In this document: piece after piece, positions 27,077-37,864 of the stretch
How the letters are laid out: each line of letters starts with the position of its first letter
Numbering within the stretch: position 1 is the first letter of the stretch
NCBI RefSeq assembly: GCF_027887165.1
Contig: NC_077229.1
Location: 346,437,380 to 346,501,379, forward strand
DNA: 64,000 nt
Source of the DNA: Monodelphis domestica
Taxonomy: Eukaryota > Chordata > Mammalia > Didelphimorphia > Didelphidae
Direction: 5' to 3'
The notes under the pieces: generated by a model
Told to the model about the DNA's origin: nothing
The model's database searches: none
The model's input: the letters and a program-made list of their open reading frames with translations, nothing else
Made by a program: the position numbers and the translations under genes

Positions 27077-27337
27077 GGGATAAGCATTTATTAAGTGCCT
27101 ACTGCCAAACACTGTGCTGAGTACTTTATAAATATCATCTCATTTGACCTTCACTACAACCTTGTGAGGTATATGTTATTCTTATTTCTATTTTACAGTT
27201 GAGAAAATTGAGGAAGATAGAAGTCAAGTGACTTGCCCAGGGTCACAGAGCTATTAAGTATCCAAGACAGATTTGAACACAGGTCTTTGCAATGCTAGGC
27301 CCAGAGCTTTCTCCATTGCATCAAGTAGCTACCCCAG
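27077..27337 (-). repeat. MIR/THER-like SINE
   Basis: Plus strand: TTATTAAGTGCCTACTGCC, CATCTCATTTGACCTTCAC, AAGTGACTTGCCCAGGGTCACAGAGC and a degraded tRNA end. A similar minus copy lies at 33378-33595. Confidence 0.75.
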
Positions 27338-27964
27338 AAAGAATATTACCAAGGCAAGAAAAAAAGAAAAGACCCACAAAACTTTTAAAACAAACTGTTT
27401 TCTATATCAAAGGTACTACCATAATTGTAATCTAACATTACAGTTCCTGAAGTGCTTATAGAGGAAGCAGAAATGGAGATAAAGAACAAAAACAAGAAAA
27501 ATAGCTGGATTGGATCAAGTATATATAAAGGAGGGCCATGTTAGAGGCAAAACAGCAACTATGAAAACACTGAGAGACTAGTTTACAAGGAATAGAAAGG
27601 AGAAGATACCATATCCTCTCAGTTAAGTTTTCCAGTTTGAATTTATAAACATCTAGTATACTCCAGACAATCTGCTAAATGCTGGGACACTGTGTACACT
27701 ATGTACATATCTCTCTATCACAACTCACTATTTAAATGAAACTGGAAGTGAACTGTTTTAGTTATCTATTAATATTTGTAAGTTGAGACTCTCTAGGTTT
27801 TCATATGTGGGATAATAAGCACTATCTGGCTGACTATTTTAATAGTTTAGTAGATTTTAGGAGATATTTATGATGCTGAGGAAAAATCCAAATATCCAAA
27901 GCAGACCAACCAAATTTAAAGGAAAACATGATGAAAACATTTAGAGGACTAGTTCTTAAGAAAT

Positions 27965-28510
27965 ATTAATCCAAACATCAGCTTCCCTTTTTATCTTAAT
28001 TACACTGATTTCATTCATGCAAAATTTTTTCACAGTTTCATTTAATCATAATGGTTTTGTTTGTTGTTTAATTTTTCTATTCCATGTTTGATTTCCCCTT
28101 AGCCATGTTTGTGAAAGGGACCAGACTTAGTTATCTTCCAATTTTTTTAAGGTATAACATGTAATATTTAGGCTACCTATCCATTCTGAGATCTTTGCAT
28201 TATGATTTTTTCTGACTATTCCTTATCTAATTTGTTCAACTGTTCTATTTTTCTAATTTTTAACTCCAACTAAATAGGTGACACATATAACTTCATAATA
28301 TAATTTTAGATCTGGAAGTGATTCCTTTTCTTCATTCCATTTCTCCCTATACTTCCAAATAAATACATGTATACATATTTCACTTGAAATTCCAGAGCAT
28401 TTTATTCCTTCAAATTAATTTAGGTATTTGTATAGTAGTAGTAGCTTGATATAGCACTAAATCTGTAAATTAATTTAGATATTATTGTCATTTTTATCAT
28501 GTTGGCCCAA
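27965..28510 (-). repeat. L1 LINE fragment, antisense
   Basis: Antisense L1 ORF2-type text, including ATATAATTTTAGATCTGGAAGTG and AAATTAATTTAGATATTATTGTC. Confidence 0.5.
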
Positions 28511-28549
28511 CCCTACCAGGAACAGGAGTCTTGAAGTTGTGGTAAAACT

Positions 28550-28700
28550 ATTTTTGATGAGTTTATTTTGGAAAAATATGGAAAGACCTACATGAAATTA
28601 TGAAGAGTGAAATGAGCAGAACTAAGAGAACATTACACACAGCAATGGAAATACTGTTTGAAGAATGATGCGTATCTCTACCTTCAGAGAAGGAACTGAT
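28550..28700 (+). repeat. Dispersed L1-like fragment
   Basis: ATGGAAAGACCTACATGAAATTATGAAGAGTGAAATGAGCAGAAC resembles the sense strand of the marsupial L1 segment seen antisense elsewhere. A diverged second copy lies at about 31460-31640. Confidence 0.45.
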
Positions 28701-30269
28701 GAATAAATAGAAATAAGTAAAATATCGTTCTCTAATGAATGGGTGAGGGAAAGGAGAGAATTAACTGGATATTTTAATGTAACAAATACTTTTTTTTAAA
28801 AGAGAAAGAATGGTCAGAGAAGGTCATGCAAAAAAAAAAGTTATCAAAAGGAAAAAAAAAACCTTGCCACTAATACTTGGCAGAAGAAATAGGGGTGGTA
28901 AATGGGTAGAATATACACTACTTTTGAATCCAATATAGCTAAGGCTGAGTGAGGATGGAGGTATGATTATTATATTACTACCCCCAAAAATATGCTGTCT
29001 AAAGATGATTCCTTGAATAAGAAAAAACTATTAGTAGTTATATGTCTTTCTAATGCCAGGTAGTATGTATTTTCCTTGCTTTTTATTAATCTCTCCCCAG
29101 TTTTGTACTTTGTGCTCTCAGACTTAATTCACAACTTCCTGCTGAGCCTCTCTTTTATGAAGTTTGACTTTGGCCTTGGGGTTGCTTAGCCTCTTGAATC
29201 TAGGTGCAGTTCATGCTCTTCTAACCAACTCTATCAACCTCTCTTTCCCTTCCTTCTGGATTCAGGAGTAGAAAGTGTTCCCAAGATTCCCAAGAGCATT
29301 CTGGCACAAATGACTTACTTGTATTTCTGGACAGCCAGTAAAGAGCTTTCTGAATACTTCAGTCACATCAAAGCAACAAGTAAACACACACTCATTAAAC
29401 TTTACTGTGTAAAGTTTATGTCAGGAACGGTGCTAAAATTTGGGAGTATAAATACAAGTATAAAGAAAAGACAGTCTTTGTTCTCAACAACCTTATATTC
29501 CAACAGAGAAAAAAACACATACAAAAAGAAAACTAAAGTGAGAGGTACCCAAGCAAAGGTATGTGCAGAAAGGCCAGAGAATCAGAAAAAAAGAATGAAG
29601 ATAAGGCTGGTCTGGGCATCCTCTTTAAAATGAAAGTTCAGGGAGGAATTACTCAATGAAAGAAAACTGATGGGCAGAGGGAACTTCCAGTGTGAGCAAT
29701 CTAGGAAAAGAGCAAACTTGAAGATGTTTCTGTGGCATGATGGAGAAAATCCTGGGTCTGAAGTGCAATTATAGCATATTTGGGAGATCATCTAGTTTAA
29801 TCTCCTCATTTTATAGGTTAGGAAACTAAAGCTACTGAGAAGTTAAGGGAACTTAACATAGCCATAGTTCTAGGTAATGAAAATTTCAATTGACCAAAAA
29901 ATATTTATTGAGTACCTAATCAACTGTGTGACCTTGTAACAAGTCAGTTAATCTTCATCACTAAAACAATTTCTAACTTCCCTTTTAGCCAGAAGTCTAT
30001 TTACCTTGTCTTGCTAGGCACTCTAAACACTTGAATGAATAACTTACAAGGTAAGTTTAACACAAGAGAAAAAGAATTTAAGGTTCAGATTTGAATCTTT
30101 TCATCAAAAGGTAAGAATCAGAAAGCAGCCATATTGTTTTAATAATGTGAGACTTATATCCATGACTTCTCATAAATCTTCTAACCAACATCCTAGGGAA
30201 GTAGGGAAGTGCCTCAGTCTTTGGACTTCAAAGCCACATGAGGTACATCATAGATGTATATATGCACAA

Positions 30270-30331
30270 AGATGATAATGCATAAAGACAATTGTCATTC
30301 TTGGTCACCAAGAGACTACCACTACTAGAGG
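30270..30331 (+). repeat. Short copy of the same LINE's 3' end
   Basis: The plus-strand stretch from gcataaagacaat to agagactaccactacta aligns over 48 bases, with about 6 differences, to the minus-strand 3' end of the LINE (about 34034-33986). It suggests the family ends in an (ACT)n-like tail. The sequence after 30331 belongs to another dispersed repeat. Confidence 0.65.
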
Positions 30332-30749
30332 ACTAATGATGAAACAGGTTACCTACCTCCTGAAAGATGAGAGTATAGAATGCTATGTATGTTGGTGGGG
30401 GGAGTTGGAGGGGAAATGTGTCCAGTGTGGAAATTTGTTTTACTTGACTATATGTATTCAAAGCTGTAGTTTTATTTTTATTTCTCAATTGGGAGCTGGG
30501 GTGGGAAAATGAGAAGACAATTTTGCTGACTGGAAACAAAATTAATAATAAAAAAATAGGACAGATAAAAAAAGGTGGGAGGGAGGGATGTAGTACTGTA
30601 TATTAAGAAGAAATCCAGGAACTGGAAGTGGACAGTATGGTAGAATATCTGGGGAAAGGGCACTGGAAACTGAGCTGAGTTTGTCATCCATTTGACAAAA
30701 AAGGAAAATAAGTGAGAAGTCAACAAACAGATCAGAAACCCATTTTAGA

Positions 30750-33310
30750 TGTACAATATAGCAGTGATGGGGGACTTTGATTATCCAGAAATCTGTTTCT
30801 CTCTCTTACCAAAAAGAAATAGCTTGCAATCTTGACTTATTTAATATTTTCATCTTTCAAAAGATAAAGGGACCAAAGAAGACTTTTCTTTTGGATCTGA
30901 TTCTCACTACTAAGATGGAATTAATTTCCTCGGATGAAGATGATTGGATGCTTGGGGAGAACTTCGTCTTGGAGTTGTGACAAAGAAAATCTGGGGAGAG
31001 TCTAAAATATATCTATTTTAGGAGAACAGATTTGAAAGGCTAGTGGAATCAAATGGAATATAACTGTACAGGGGAATTGAGACCATGAAGCATGGGAAGT
31101 TCTCAAGAACAGACATCAAAAGGTAGGAAGAGAAACAATTTTCATAAGGAAAAAATAAGTTAAAAATATAAAAGTATAGAGAATTCACTTAGCAACTTGG
31201 ATTTTAAGCAATGCAGGTAAGCATGAATATAATGTGTGGTCTGGTCCTTTAAGAATAGTGTCTAGTCTAAAACAGTCATATCTTTTCACCTAGAGAATCT
31301 TCTGCTAAGCAGATTTCATGAAGGTCAAAGAAAAAAGGTCCTATAAATGATAAAATATTGATAGTAACACTTGTATAGTAGAAAAAAAAAACTAGAAACA
31401 AAGTAGAAAGATGGCTGACTGAAGCATGACTGGATAAACTATATCAATTTACTGGAATATTATTTCACTGGAAACAATGAAAATAAAGAGTATGGCAAGA
31501 TTTATGTGAATTACTACAAAGTGAAACAGATAGAACTAAGAAAATAATTCACTAAATGACTATAACCAGGTAAACTGAAAGAAAATGATAAAAACTGAAT
31601 GCTTCATAATTACAATGATCAAACTTTGCATTGTATTAGAAACAAGAAAATGTTCCTCTTTCCCTTCTTTGTAGAACTTGGGGGCTATGGTTTATACTGT
31701 TGGACTCAAATTCATTTTAAATTCTTTATTAAAAGGAATGACTTTCTGTGTAGGAAATGTAGACAGGACATATAGGAAATGACGGTGATATAGAAACTAA
31801 ATGTTTCCAAACAGTCTCCAAAAGGACCCACAATTGTGTCAGGAAATCTAAAGTTCAGAATAAATTGTAGCTAGAGAAGAAAGATAAGGACAACACTAAA
31901 AAATGGTATTAAAAGACTATAAAAGGTATAGGCCATTGCTCAAAGTGACAATGATAATATATGATAGATAGAAGGGAGAAGTGTTAAAATTTTATTTTAT
32001 TCTTTTTTCTCTTGAGGAGGATAATATTTGGACTGAAAGTTACAGATTACAGAACAACAATAAAGACTAGAAGCAAATTTCTACCTAAGAGTTCTAAGGA
32101 AACAATAAAAAAGAACCTCACTGCTTTTGATAATTTCAAGGCTCCAAGTACAGATGGATTATGTTCCACAGTACTCAAGAACTGGTAGATTCTATATACA
32201 ACTGTTGAGCACACTGTCAGTGAGTTTCAAAGTAGATTGGAAAACGGGAAAGCTATTATGAGGCCAAAGATAGGTAAATGTTATCCCAATTTAAAAAATA
32301 AATCAAAAATCTTCAAATTGAAGGACAGTGGTTATGACTGATTCTTACCAAAATTCTAAAATATATAGTTAGATAATTTCTAGAAAAAGAAGCAGTTATT
32401 AGAGCTATAATGACTTAATTATGAACAAGTTGTGCCAGACTAAACTCATTAACTTTTCTGACTTAATAATCACAAGAATGCTAAGTTTTAGGAAGGAGTT
32501 TCAGAAACTCTTTTAGACTATTCTTGTAACAGAGCATGAGATGAGGATTAGGTGGATTTCCAAGCTGGTTAAATGACCAGACCTAAAGAATAATTATTCA
32601 TTCCCAACTTGTTGGAAGTCACTAATAGAGTACCTTGTCCTTTGGCCTGTAGTTTATATTATTATGACATAATAATGTAATATAATATTAACCTTTTTAT
32701 ATTAATGACCAGGAAAAAAGTATAGATGTCATTCTATGAAATTTGTGGGTGACAAAAAGCTAGGCAAGATAGCTAATATATTGGCTGACAAAGTCAAGAT
32801 CCAAAAATATCTCAAAAAGCTAGAGCTTTGGATTCAAGAGGCAGGGAAAAAAAGTGTTGGTTCTGAAATAAGAGAATGTGTGTTAGAATCCTGGGTCTGA
32901 GCTATGTAATCTTGGGCAAGTCACCTTACTTCTTTTGGTCTTAATATTCTTACCAGTTAATCAATCAAGTCTTTGTTATGTGTCTACTATGGCCCAAGCA
33001 TTGTGTTGGCACTGAGGACACAATATGAAACAATCCCTAAATGCAAGGAGCTTACATTCTAATAGGCAGTCAAATGGAAGGATTCAAACGATTCTCTCTG
33101 GCCCAGAAGGGCAGAAGAAGCAACAATGGGTATAAATACAAAATGGCAAACTTAAGCTTCATGCTAAACAAGCATAAATAGAACTACCATAGCATGTAGG
33201 GAATTCTCTCTCACTTGAATTTTTCAGCTAAAAGTATATATGTGATCTCTCATTCTGTATAGGAATAGATAAGTTTCTCAAGTCTATTCCAACTCTGAGG
33301 TTCTTCTATA
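30750..33310 (+). mobile_element. CR1/L3-type LINE, degraded, with SINE inserted
   Basis: Pieces in order: endonuclease with AVMGDFDYPEIC (30760-30797) and FLLDLILTTKMELISS (about 30885-30940); reverse transcriptase with FKAPSTDG (about 32134) and, near 32740, FVGDKKLGKIANIL where CR1 elements have the FADDTKLG catalytic box, so the active site is lost; and a 3' end at 33070-33310 resembling the CR1/L3 terminus (CTATTCCAACTCTGAGGTTC). SINE-like sequence interrupts it at about 32860-33070. Assignment rests on recalled family motifs. Confidence 0.7.
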
Positions 33311-33377
33311 CATTTGAATTAGGAGGAGCTTCCAGAATGAAATGGAAAAGTTTCTTAGATAAGACAAAGATTTTAAA

Positions 33378-33595
33378 AAAGCATTTTCTAAGAGCCTATT
33401 ATGTGTGAGGCACTATTCGAAGTACTTCACAAATATTACCTTATTTGTTCTTCACATTTTATAGTTGAGGAAAATTGAGGAAGAGAGGTTAAGTAGGACT
33501 TGCCCATGGTCACACAGCTAGTAAGTATCTGGGAATAAATTTGAAGTCAAGTCTGACTCTAGGGCCAATGAGTTCCCCCCTGTGTCAGCTAGCTG
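33378..33595 (-). repeat. MIR/THER-like SINE
   Basis: Plus strand: GCCTATTATGTGTGAGGCAC, CATTTTATAGTTGAGG, GGTCACACAGCTAGTAAG and CAGCTAGCTGC. Confidence 0.7.
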
Positions 33596-33907
33596 CTTTA
33601 TTGTCTGGTTCTTCAGATGATGCTTCTAAAACAAGCTATCTAGATCACACATCCTTAAACTGTAATTTGTGAACTTATTTTTAACAAATACTCTGGTAAG
33701 AGTATTTCAATAGGAGTGTTTTGTTTCGAACTTCTATGTGTTTCAATTTATGAATTTAAAAACACTGTTTGAAAAGGGGGCTACAGGCTTTAAAAGGCAC
33801 AATGAAGTCTAAAAATATACCAAAAAAAAGAAAGAAAATTAAGATAAAAAGCCCTGCTCTAGATAAAAGACCATCTATAACACACTACATTAACATCTAT
33901 AGTTAAT

Positions 33908-33926
33908 CTGAACCTTAAAAAGTTTT
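33908..33926. repeat. Target-site duplication, left copy (19 bp)
   Basis: Reads CTGAACCTTAAAAAGTTTT, identical to 37611-37629. It directly abuts the A-rich (T-rich on plus) end of the insertion. Confidence 0.9.
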
Positions 33927-34043
33927 TTTATTTTTAAAATCGGCGTTTTTTTTTAAACTAAGGTACATGACAAATAGAAATACTGAGGTAGTAGTAGTGG
34001 TAGTCTCTCGGTGATTGAGAATGACTATTGTCTTTGTGCAGTT

Positions 34044-36745
34044 TCATCTACGGTGTACCCTCACGTGGCTTTGGAGTACAAAGGCTGAGGAGCAAATTTT
34101 GTGGCACATGGGGCATGGGACTCCAGTTGTTACGGGAAGTGTGGTTGTGGCCTGGTGTCGGTGCGCAGCGGCAAGATGTCGACGTCACTCATCTTCAAAG
34201 GTGGCGTGGGCATGGTTAATGTGGGTTCGCCAGCTGCTTCTGTTAGAAGCAGTGAGTTCTAGTTGCTTTGGTGTAATGCCAGCCCACTGCAAGTTGGACT
34301 TTAGCTGGTCCTTGTATCTTTTCTTTGGTCGGCCTTGTTTCCTGAGTCCAGCTGACAGTTCACCATAGAATACCTGTCTTGGTATTCGCTGTGGGTCCAT
34401 GCAGATGACGTGTCCAGACCATCGTAGCTGGGTTTTGAGGACCATGACTTCGATGCTGGTGGAGTTGGCTCTGTTGAGGACTTCCTGGTTGGTGATACGG
34501 TCCTGCCATCGGATCCTCATGATTGACCGGAGGGAGCGTTGGTGGAATTGCTCCAGCTGTTTCATGTGCTTCCGGTACAGTGTCCATGTCTCACAACCTT
34601 ACAGGAGTGAGCTGAGGACCACTGTGTTATACTTTGAGCTTCATCGCAGTGCTTACACCTCTGTGTTGGAGGACTTTGGAGCGCAGCCGTCCAAGTGCCT
34701 GGCTGGCCTTTTGGATCCTGGCATTAATCTCGTGGTCTAGGGACCCATCGTTGGAGATGGTGCTGCCCAGGTACTTGAAAGTGTCGATGTTAGAAAGCTG
34801 CGTGCCGTCAATTGTAATGCACGGCTGGTTTGTTGCCCTCCCTGGTGCAGGTTGGAACAGCACCTCTGTTTTGCTGAGGCTGATCGTCAGGCCAAACAGT
34901 TTTGTTGCGGTGGAGAACCTGTCCACAGTGGTTTGGAGACGATTTTCTTGGTGGGCCATGAGAGCACAGTCATCTGCGAAGAGAGCTTCCAGGATGAGTC
35001 TCTCTGTTGCCTTTGTTTTTGCAGTCAGGCGGCGAAGGTCGAATAGTGAGCCATCCAGTTGGTATTTGATGTAGACGCCCAGGTCTAGATCTATCACAGC
35101 ATGCCGTAATACTTGGGTGAAAAACAGGTTGAATAGTACCGGAGCAAGGACACAGCCTTGTTTCACGCCATTGGAGATGTTGAAGCGATCAGAAGTCTCT
35201 CCACCAGATAGGACTTCCCCTGTCATGTCGACATGAAAGAGCTGGATCAGTTTGACGAATTTTGCTGGGCAACCAAGCTTGCTGAGGATCACCCACAATG
35301 CGTCCCTGTTCACTGTGTTGAACGCCTTTGTCAGGTCTATGAAGACAATGTAGAGACTCAGGTTCTGCTCAAGGCATTTTTCCTGCATTTGCCTCACTGT
35401 GAAGACCATGTCGATGGTGCTGTGATCTGGTCGGAAGCCACATTGTGATTTAGGCAGGTTCTGCTCTGAAACAGATGACAGGAGTCTGTTAAGGGTTTTA
35501 ATGGCCCATAGACAGTCTTGAGAGCACTGAAAAATTGTTTGTAGTTTTTCATATCAGCAAACTGCTGGATTTCTTCTGCCTTTTTTTCCCACCATTGGTC
35601 TTGCATCTTCCTGATCTCACGCTGCGCCGTGGCTTGGAGAGACTTGAATCTGTCCTTTTTAGGAGCAGAGTTTGGGTTATTTTGCCACTCCATAAAGGCT
35701 TTGTTCTTCTTGCTCAATAGGTCTTCAATAGCAGTGTTGTTCTCGTCGAACCAGTCCTGGTGGTTGCGTTGTTTGGGGCCTAGGACTGCCTTCGATGTTT
35801 CCTTCACTGAGTCTCTGAACTGGTTCCATTTCTCAGTTGAGCTTCCAGTGAGTGATCCCTTGGCAGACAGCTTGTTGTCCAGACAGGACTGGAATGTTTG
35901 CAAATAAGATGGATCTCTAAGACGACTCACGTTGTAAAATGCGCTAACTGAGCGTGTTTTGGATGGTGAGGTGCAATGCGCATTTGAAGAGTCGCTCTAA
36001 CCAATCGGTGGTCTGCCCATCATTCGGCTCCTCTCATGGCTCTGGTGATCTTTACATCCTGGATGTCTCGCCGGTGTCCAATGATGTAGTCAATGAAATG
36101 CCACTGTTTTGATCTTGGGTGCATCCATGTTGTTTTATATTTGTTCGCCATTTGGAACACAGTGTTCGTGATGGTGAGTTCGAACTCTGAGCATTTGCTG
36201 AGTAGCAGTAGGCCATTGTTGTTCATTTTGCCCATGCTGTGTTTGCCGAGCACTCCTTTCCATCTTTCATGGTCCTGGCCAACGCGGGCGTTGAAGTCTC
36301 CCAGTAATATCAGCTTGTCATTTGTGGGCACTGAGTGCAGGACGGCACTCAGGTCAGAGTAGAACTGCTCGATGGTCTCCTCTGTGCTGGTCAGTGTTGG
36401 GGCATATGCGCTGATGATTGTGGCATACAGGTCTTTGCTGAGAGGCAAACGGATCTTCATGAGCCTCTCGCTGATGCCCACAGGCAAGTCTGGCAGCTGT
36501 TTGAGCAAACTGGTCTTGATGGCCAGGCCAACACCATGGATTCTGTCTTCATTTGAGGCTCTACCTTTCCAGAAGAAGGTGTATCCAGTGGTGGGTTCGC
36601 TGAGTGATCCCTCTTCTGGTAAGCGTGTTTCGCTTAAGGCTGCAATGTCGATGTTATATCGCGCCAGTTATTTACTGATTAGAGCTGTTCTTCTCTCAGG
36701 TCTTGGGGTATTCTATCAAGTAATGTCCTGATGTTACATGCTCCT
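34044..36745 (-). pseudogene. Non-LTR retrotransposon polyprotein remnant: APE endonuclease, reverse transcriptase, C2H2 zinc finger
   Basis: Order in minus-strand sense: (1) APE endonuclease from about 36740, with NIRTLL, LARYNIDIAALSETRLPEEG, LILLGDFNARVG and WMHPRSKQWHFIDYIIG; (2) linker at 35930-35500 with SYLQTFQSCLDNKLSAKGSL; (3) reverse transcriptase at 35480-34627 with YIVFIDLTKAFNTVN (motif A), ISNGVKQGCVLAPVLFN (motif B), FADDCALMAH (motif C) and FKYLGSTISNDGSLDHEINA; (4) C-terminal part with GCETWTLYRKHMKQLEQFH and QGRPKKRYKDQLKSNLQW; (5) a C2H2 finger (CPMC...HVRVH) ending at a stop at 34044. Stops include TAA at 36668-36670, TGA near 36017 and TGA at 34185-34187; there are several frameshifts. 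The region before motif A is missing (junction about 35490-35505). The family is an APE-bearing LINE related to ones common in fish and invertebrates; I do not name the clade. Confidence 0.88.
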
Positions 36746-37278
36746 TAGACTACTGCTGCAGAGTCAATTCCAGTAGTTTCTGTTTGTTCTGAGTCTAGAG
36801 CTCCTTGGCCTCTGGCAGCTCCTGGCTCTCCATCATCCCTCCTCCTCCTTGCTGGGCTTGTCCTGCTCATTCAGGTTAAAGTCTTTCTGCCTCTTCCCTC
36901 TGGACTTCTCGGCCTCGAGGCCAGCAGGCTCGAGCCTCTGAAGCCTGGTTTGGGGTATCAGCGGCATCTTCCCAGGCTTTCCCAGGCTCTCTCTGGGCTC
37001 TTCCTTTTCTTCTCACTGTTTGATGAGGGGTCTGACAGTGTCACTACCACTCTGGTGGGCTTCGAAGTCTGTGCTGTGGACTTGAGTTCCGAAAGGCTAA
37101 CCACTCCTGGGGTATATGTCACTGAGTCTTTCAGCTGCTTGGCTTTCACTGTCACATCTGTCACTGATCAACCCAATTTGTGAGCAATGTTTTCCCAAAG
37201 ACCTGGTGTCCCCCTTGGGAACTTAACCATACTTCTTGTCAGTTGGCTGAGGACCTTTTCTGTCCATTCAGGTGCCTG
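36746..37278 (-). pseudogene. DNAJC1: Processed DNAJC1 fragment (SANT domains), disabled and 3'-truncated
   Basis: DNAJC1 is an ER-membrane J-domain co-chaperone with two C-terminal SANT domains. The minus-strand translation reads QAPEWTEKVLSQLTRSMVKF, then PRGTPGLWENIAHKLG, a TGA stop, and SVTDVTVKAKQLKDSVTYTP. It continues to LSELKSTAQTSKPTR, closely matching SANT domain 1 and what follows. After a frame change it gives EKSRGKRQKDFNLNEQ and KPSKEEE. A further frame gives TQNKQKLLELTLQQ, the start of SANT domain 2, with a TAG where the conserved Trp is expected. The match then ends abruptly at the LINE. The J domain and transmembrane part are absent. The coding is continuous where a gene would need introns over this length, so it is RNA-derived. 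It has at least three stops and two frameshifts and is not functional. Confidence 0.88.
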
Positions 37279-37610
37279 CAGGCGAGGTATCAACAGATTC
37301 TGCTTAGGATCCACCTCTTCTACATTACCTCCACCAAATCTTTGCTTTCTCATTTACCCCCTTGGGTACATTTAGAAGGAAGTTTCTTACAGGTCTGTCA
37401 GTTGCCCTTCTATAGCTGCTCCATTTTTTCACTCCTCTTACATATCTGTTGTTTGGGGGTGTTTAAGAAACAAAAAATATTTTTGATTATGGTTTTCTTT
37501 CTAAAAATGTTTACAATGCCTCTTAATAATAAATCATTCATTTTTTCTTCCATAAATGATTATGCTTAGATTTGCAGGGCAGGTTACCAGGAGCTCTACT
37601 GCTTTGAATC
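37279..37610 (-). other. 5' segment of the chimeric insertion, origin unassigned
   Basis: Lies between the right target-site duplication and the first recognisable DNAJC1 codon. A short frame beginning ATG at 37353 (MRKQRFGGGNVEEVDPKQNL) runs into the DNAJC1 frame, but these residues do not match the known protein before QAPEW. The join is preceded by cctcgcctgcag, which looks like a splice acceptor. It may be retained intron or an alternative 5' exon of the parent transcript. Confidence 0.5.
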
Positions 37611-37629
37611 CTGAACCTTAAAAAGTTTT
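37611..37629. repeat. Target-site duplication, right copy (19 bp)
   Basis: Identical to the left copy at 33908-33926. On the insert-sense strand the cleavage context is TT|AAAA, the preferred L1 endonuclease site. Confidence 0.9.
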
Positions 37630-37864
37630 AAGAATGCTGGGTTCAAGTCTTGGATCAGCTATTTAAAAACCTTATGACTATGGGGCAATCCTTGAACCAA
37701 TCTGGGCATCTAATTCTTCATCAGTAAAAGGGTGATAACACTTGCCCTACTTAGCTCCTCAGGCAGTTAAAGGAAGAAAGGTGCTTTAAGAACCACTGAA
37801 ATGAGAGCTACTGATTCAATGAAAATAGCAACCTCTTCCTAACTGCATTAGTCTTAGGAATTAT

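Larger units (their letters stand above)
33927..37610 (-). mobile_element. Chimeric retro-insertion: DNAJC1 fragment fused to an APE-type LINE, with A-rich tail and TSD
   Basis: The 3684-bp block is flanked by identical 19-bp direct repeats. In insert orientation (minus) it runs: unassigned sequence (37610-37279), DNAJC1 SANT-domain retrocopy (37278 to about 36746), LINE coding remnants (about 36745-34044), LINE 3' end, about 40 bp of other sequence, and an A-rich end (about 33955-33927, seen as T runs on plus). The 5' flank and duplication read TCTT|AAAACTT, a good L1 endonuclease target. The missing DNAJC1 C-terminus is not found on the far side of the LINE, so the LINE did not simply land in a complete retrocopy. 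The whole block sits in RELCH intron 1 in the same orientation as RELCH. Confidence 0.88.

Noticed and set aside
30333..30726. Two overlapping minus-strand open frames with hydrophobic Phe/Leu/Ser-rich products
   Set aside because: They are reverse complements of purine-rich dispersed repeat sequence, with no motif or plausible start context.
34634..35907. Plus-strand open frames opposite the LINE
   Set aside because: They mirror the minus-strand reverse transcriptase and endonuclease reading frames and have no recognisable domain.
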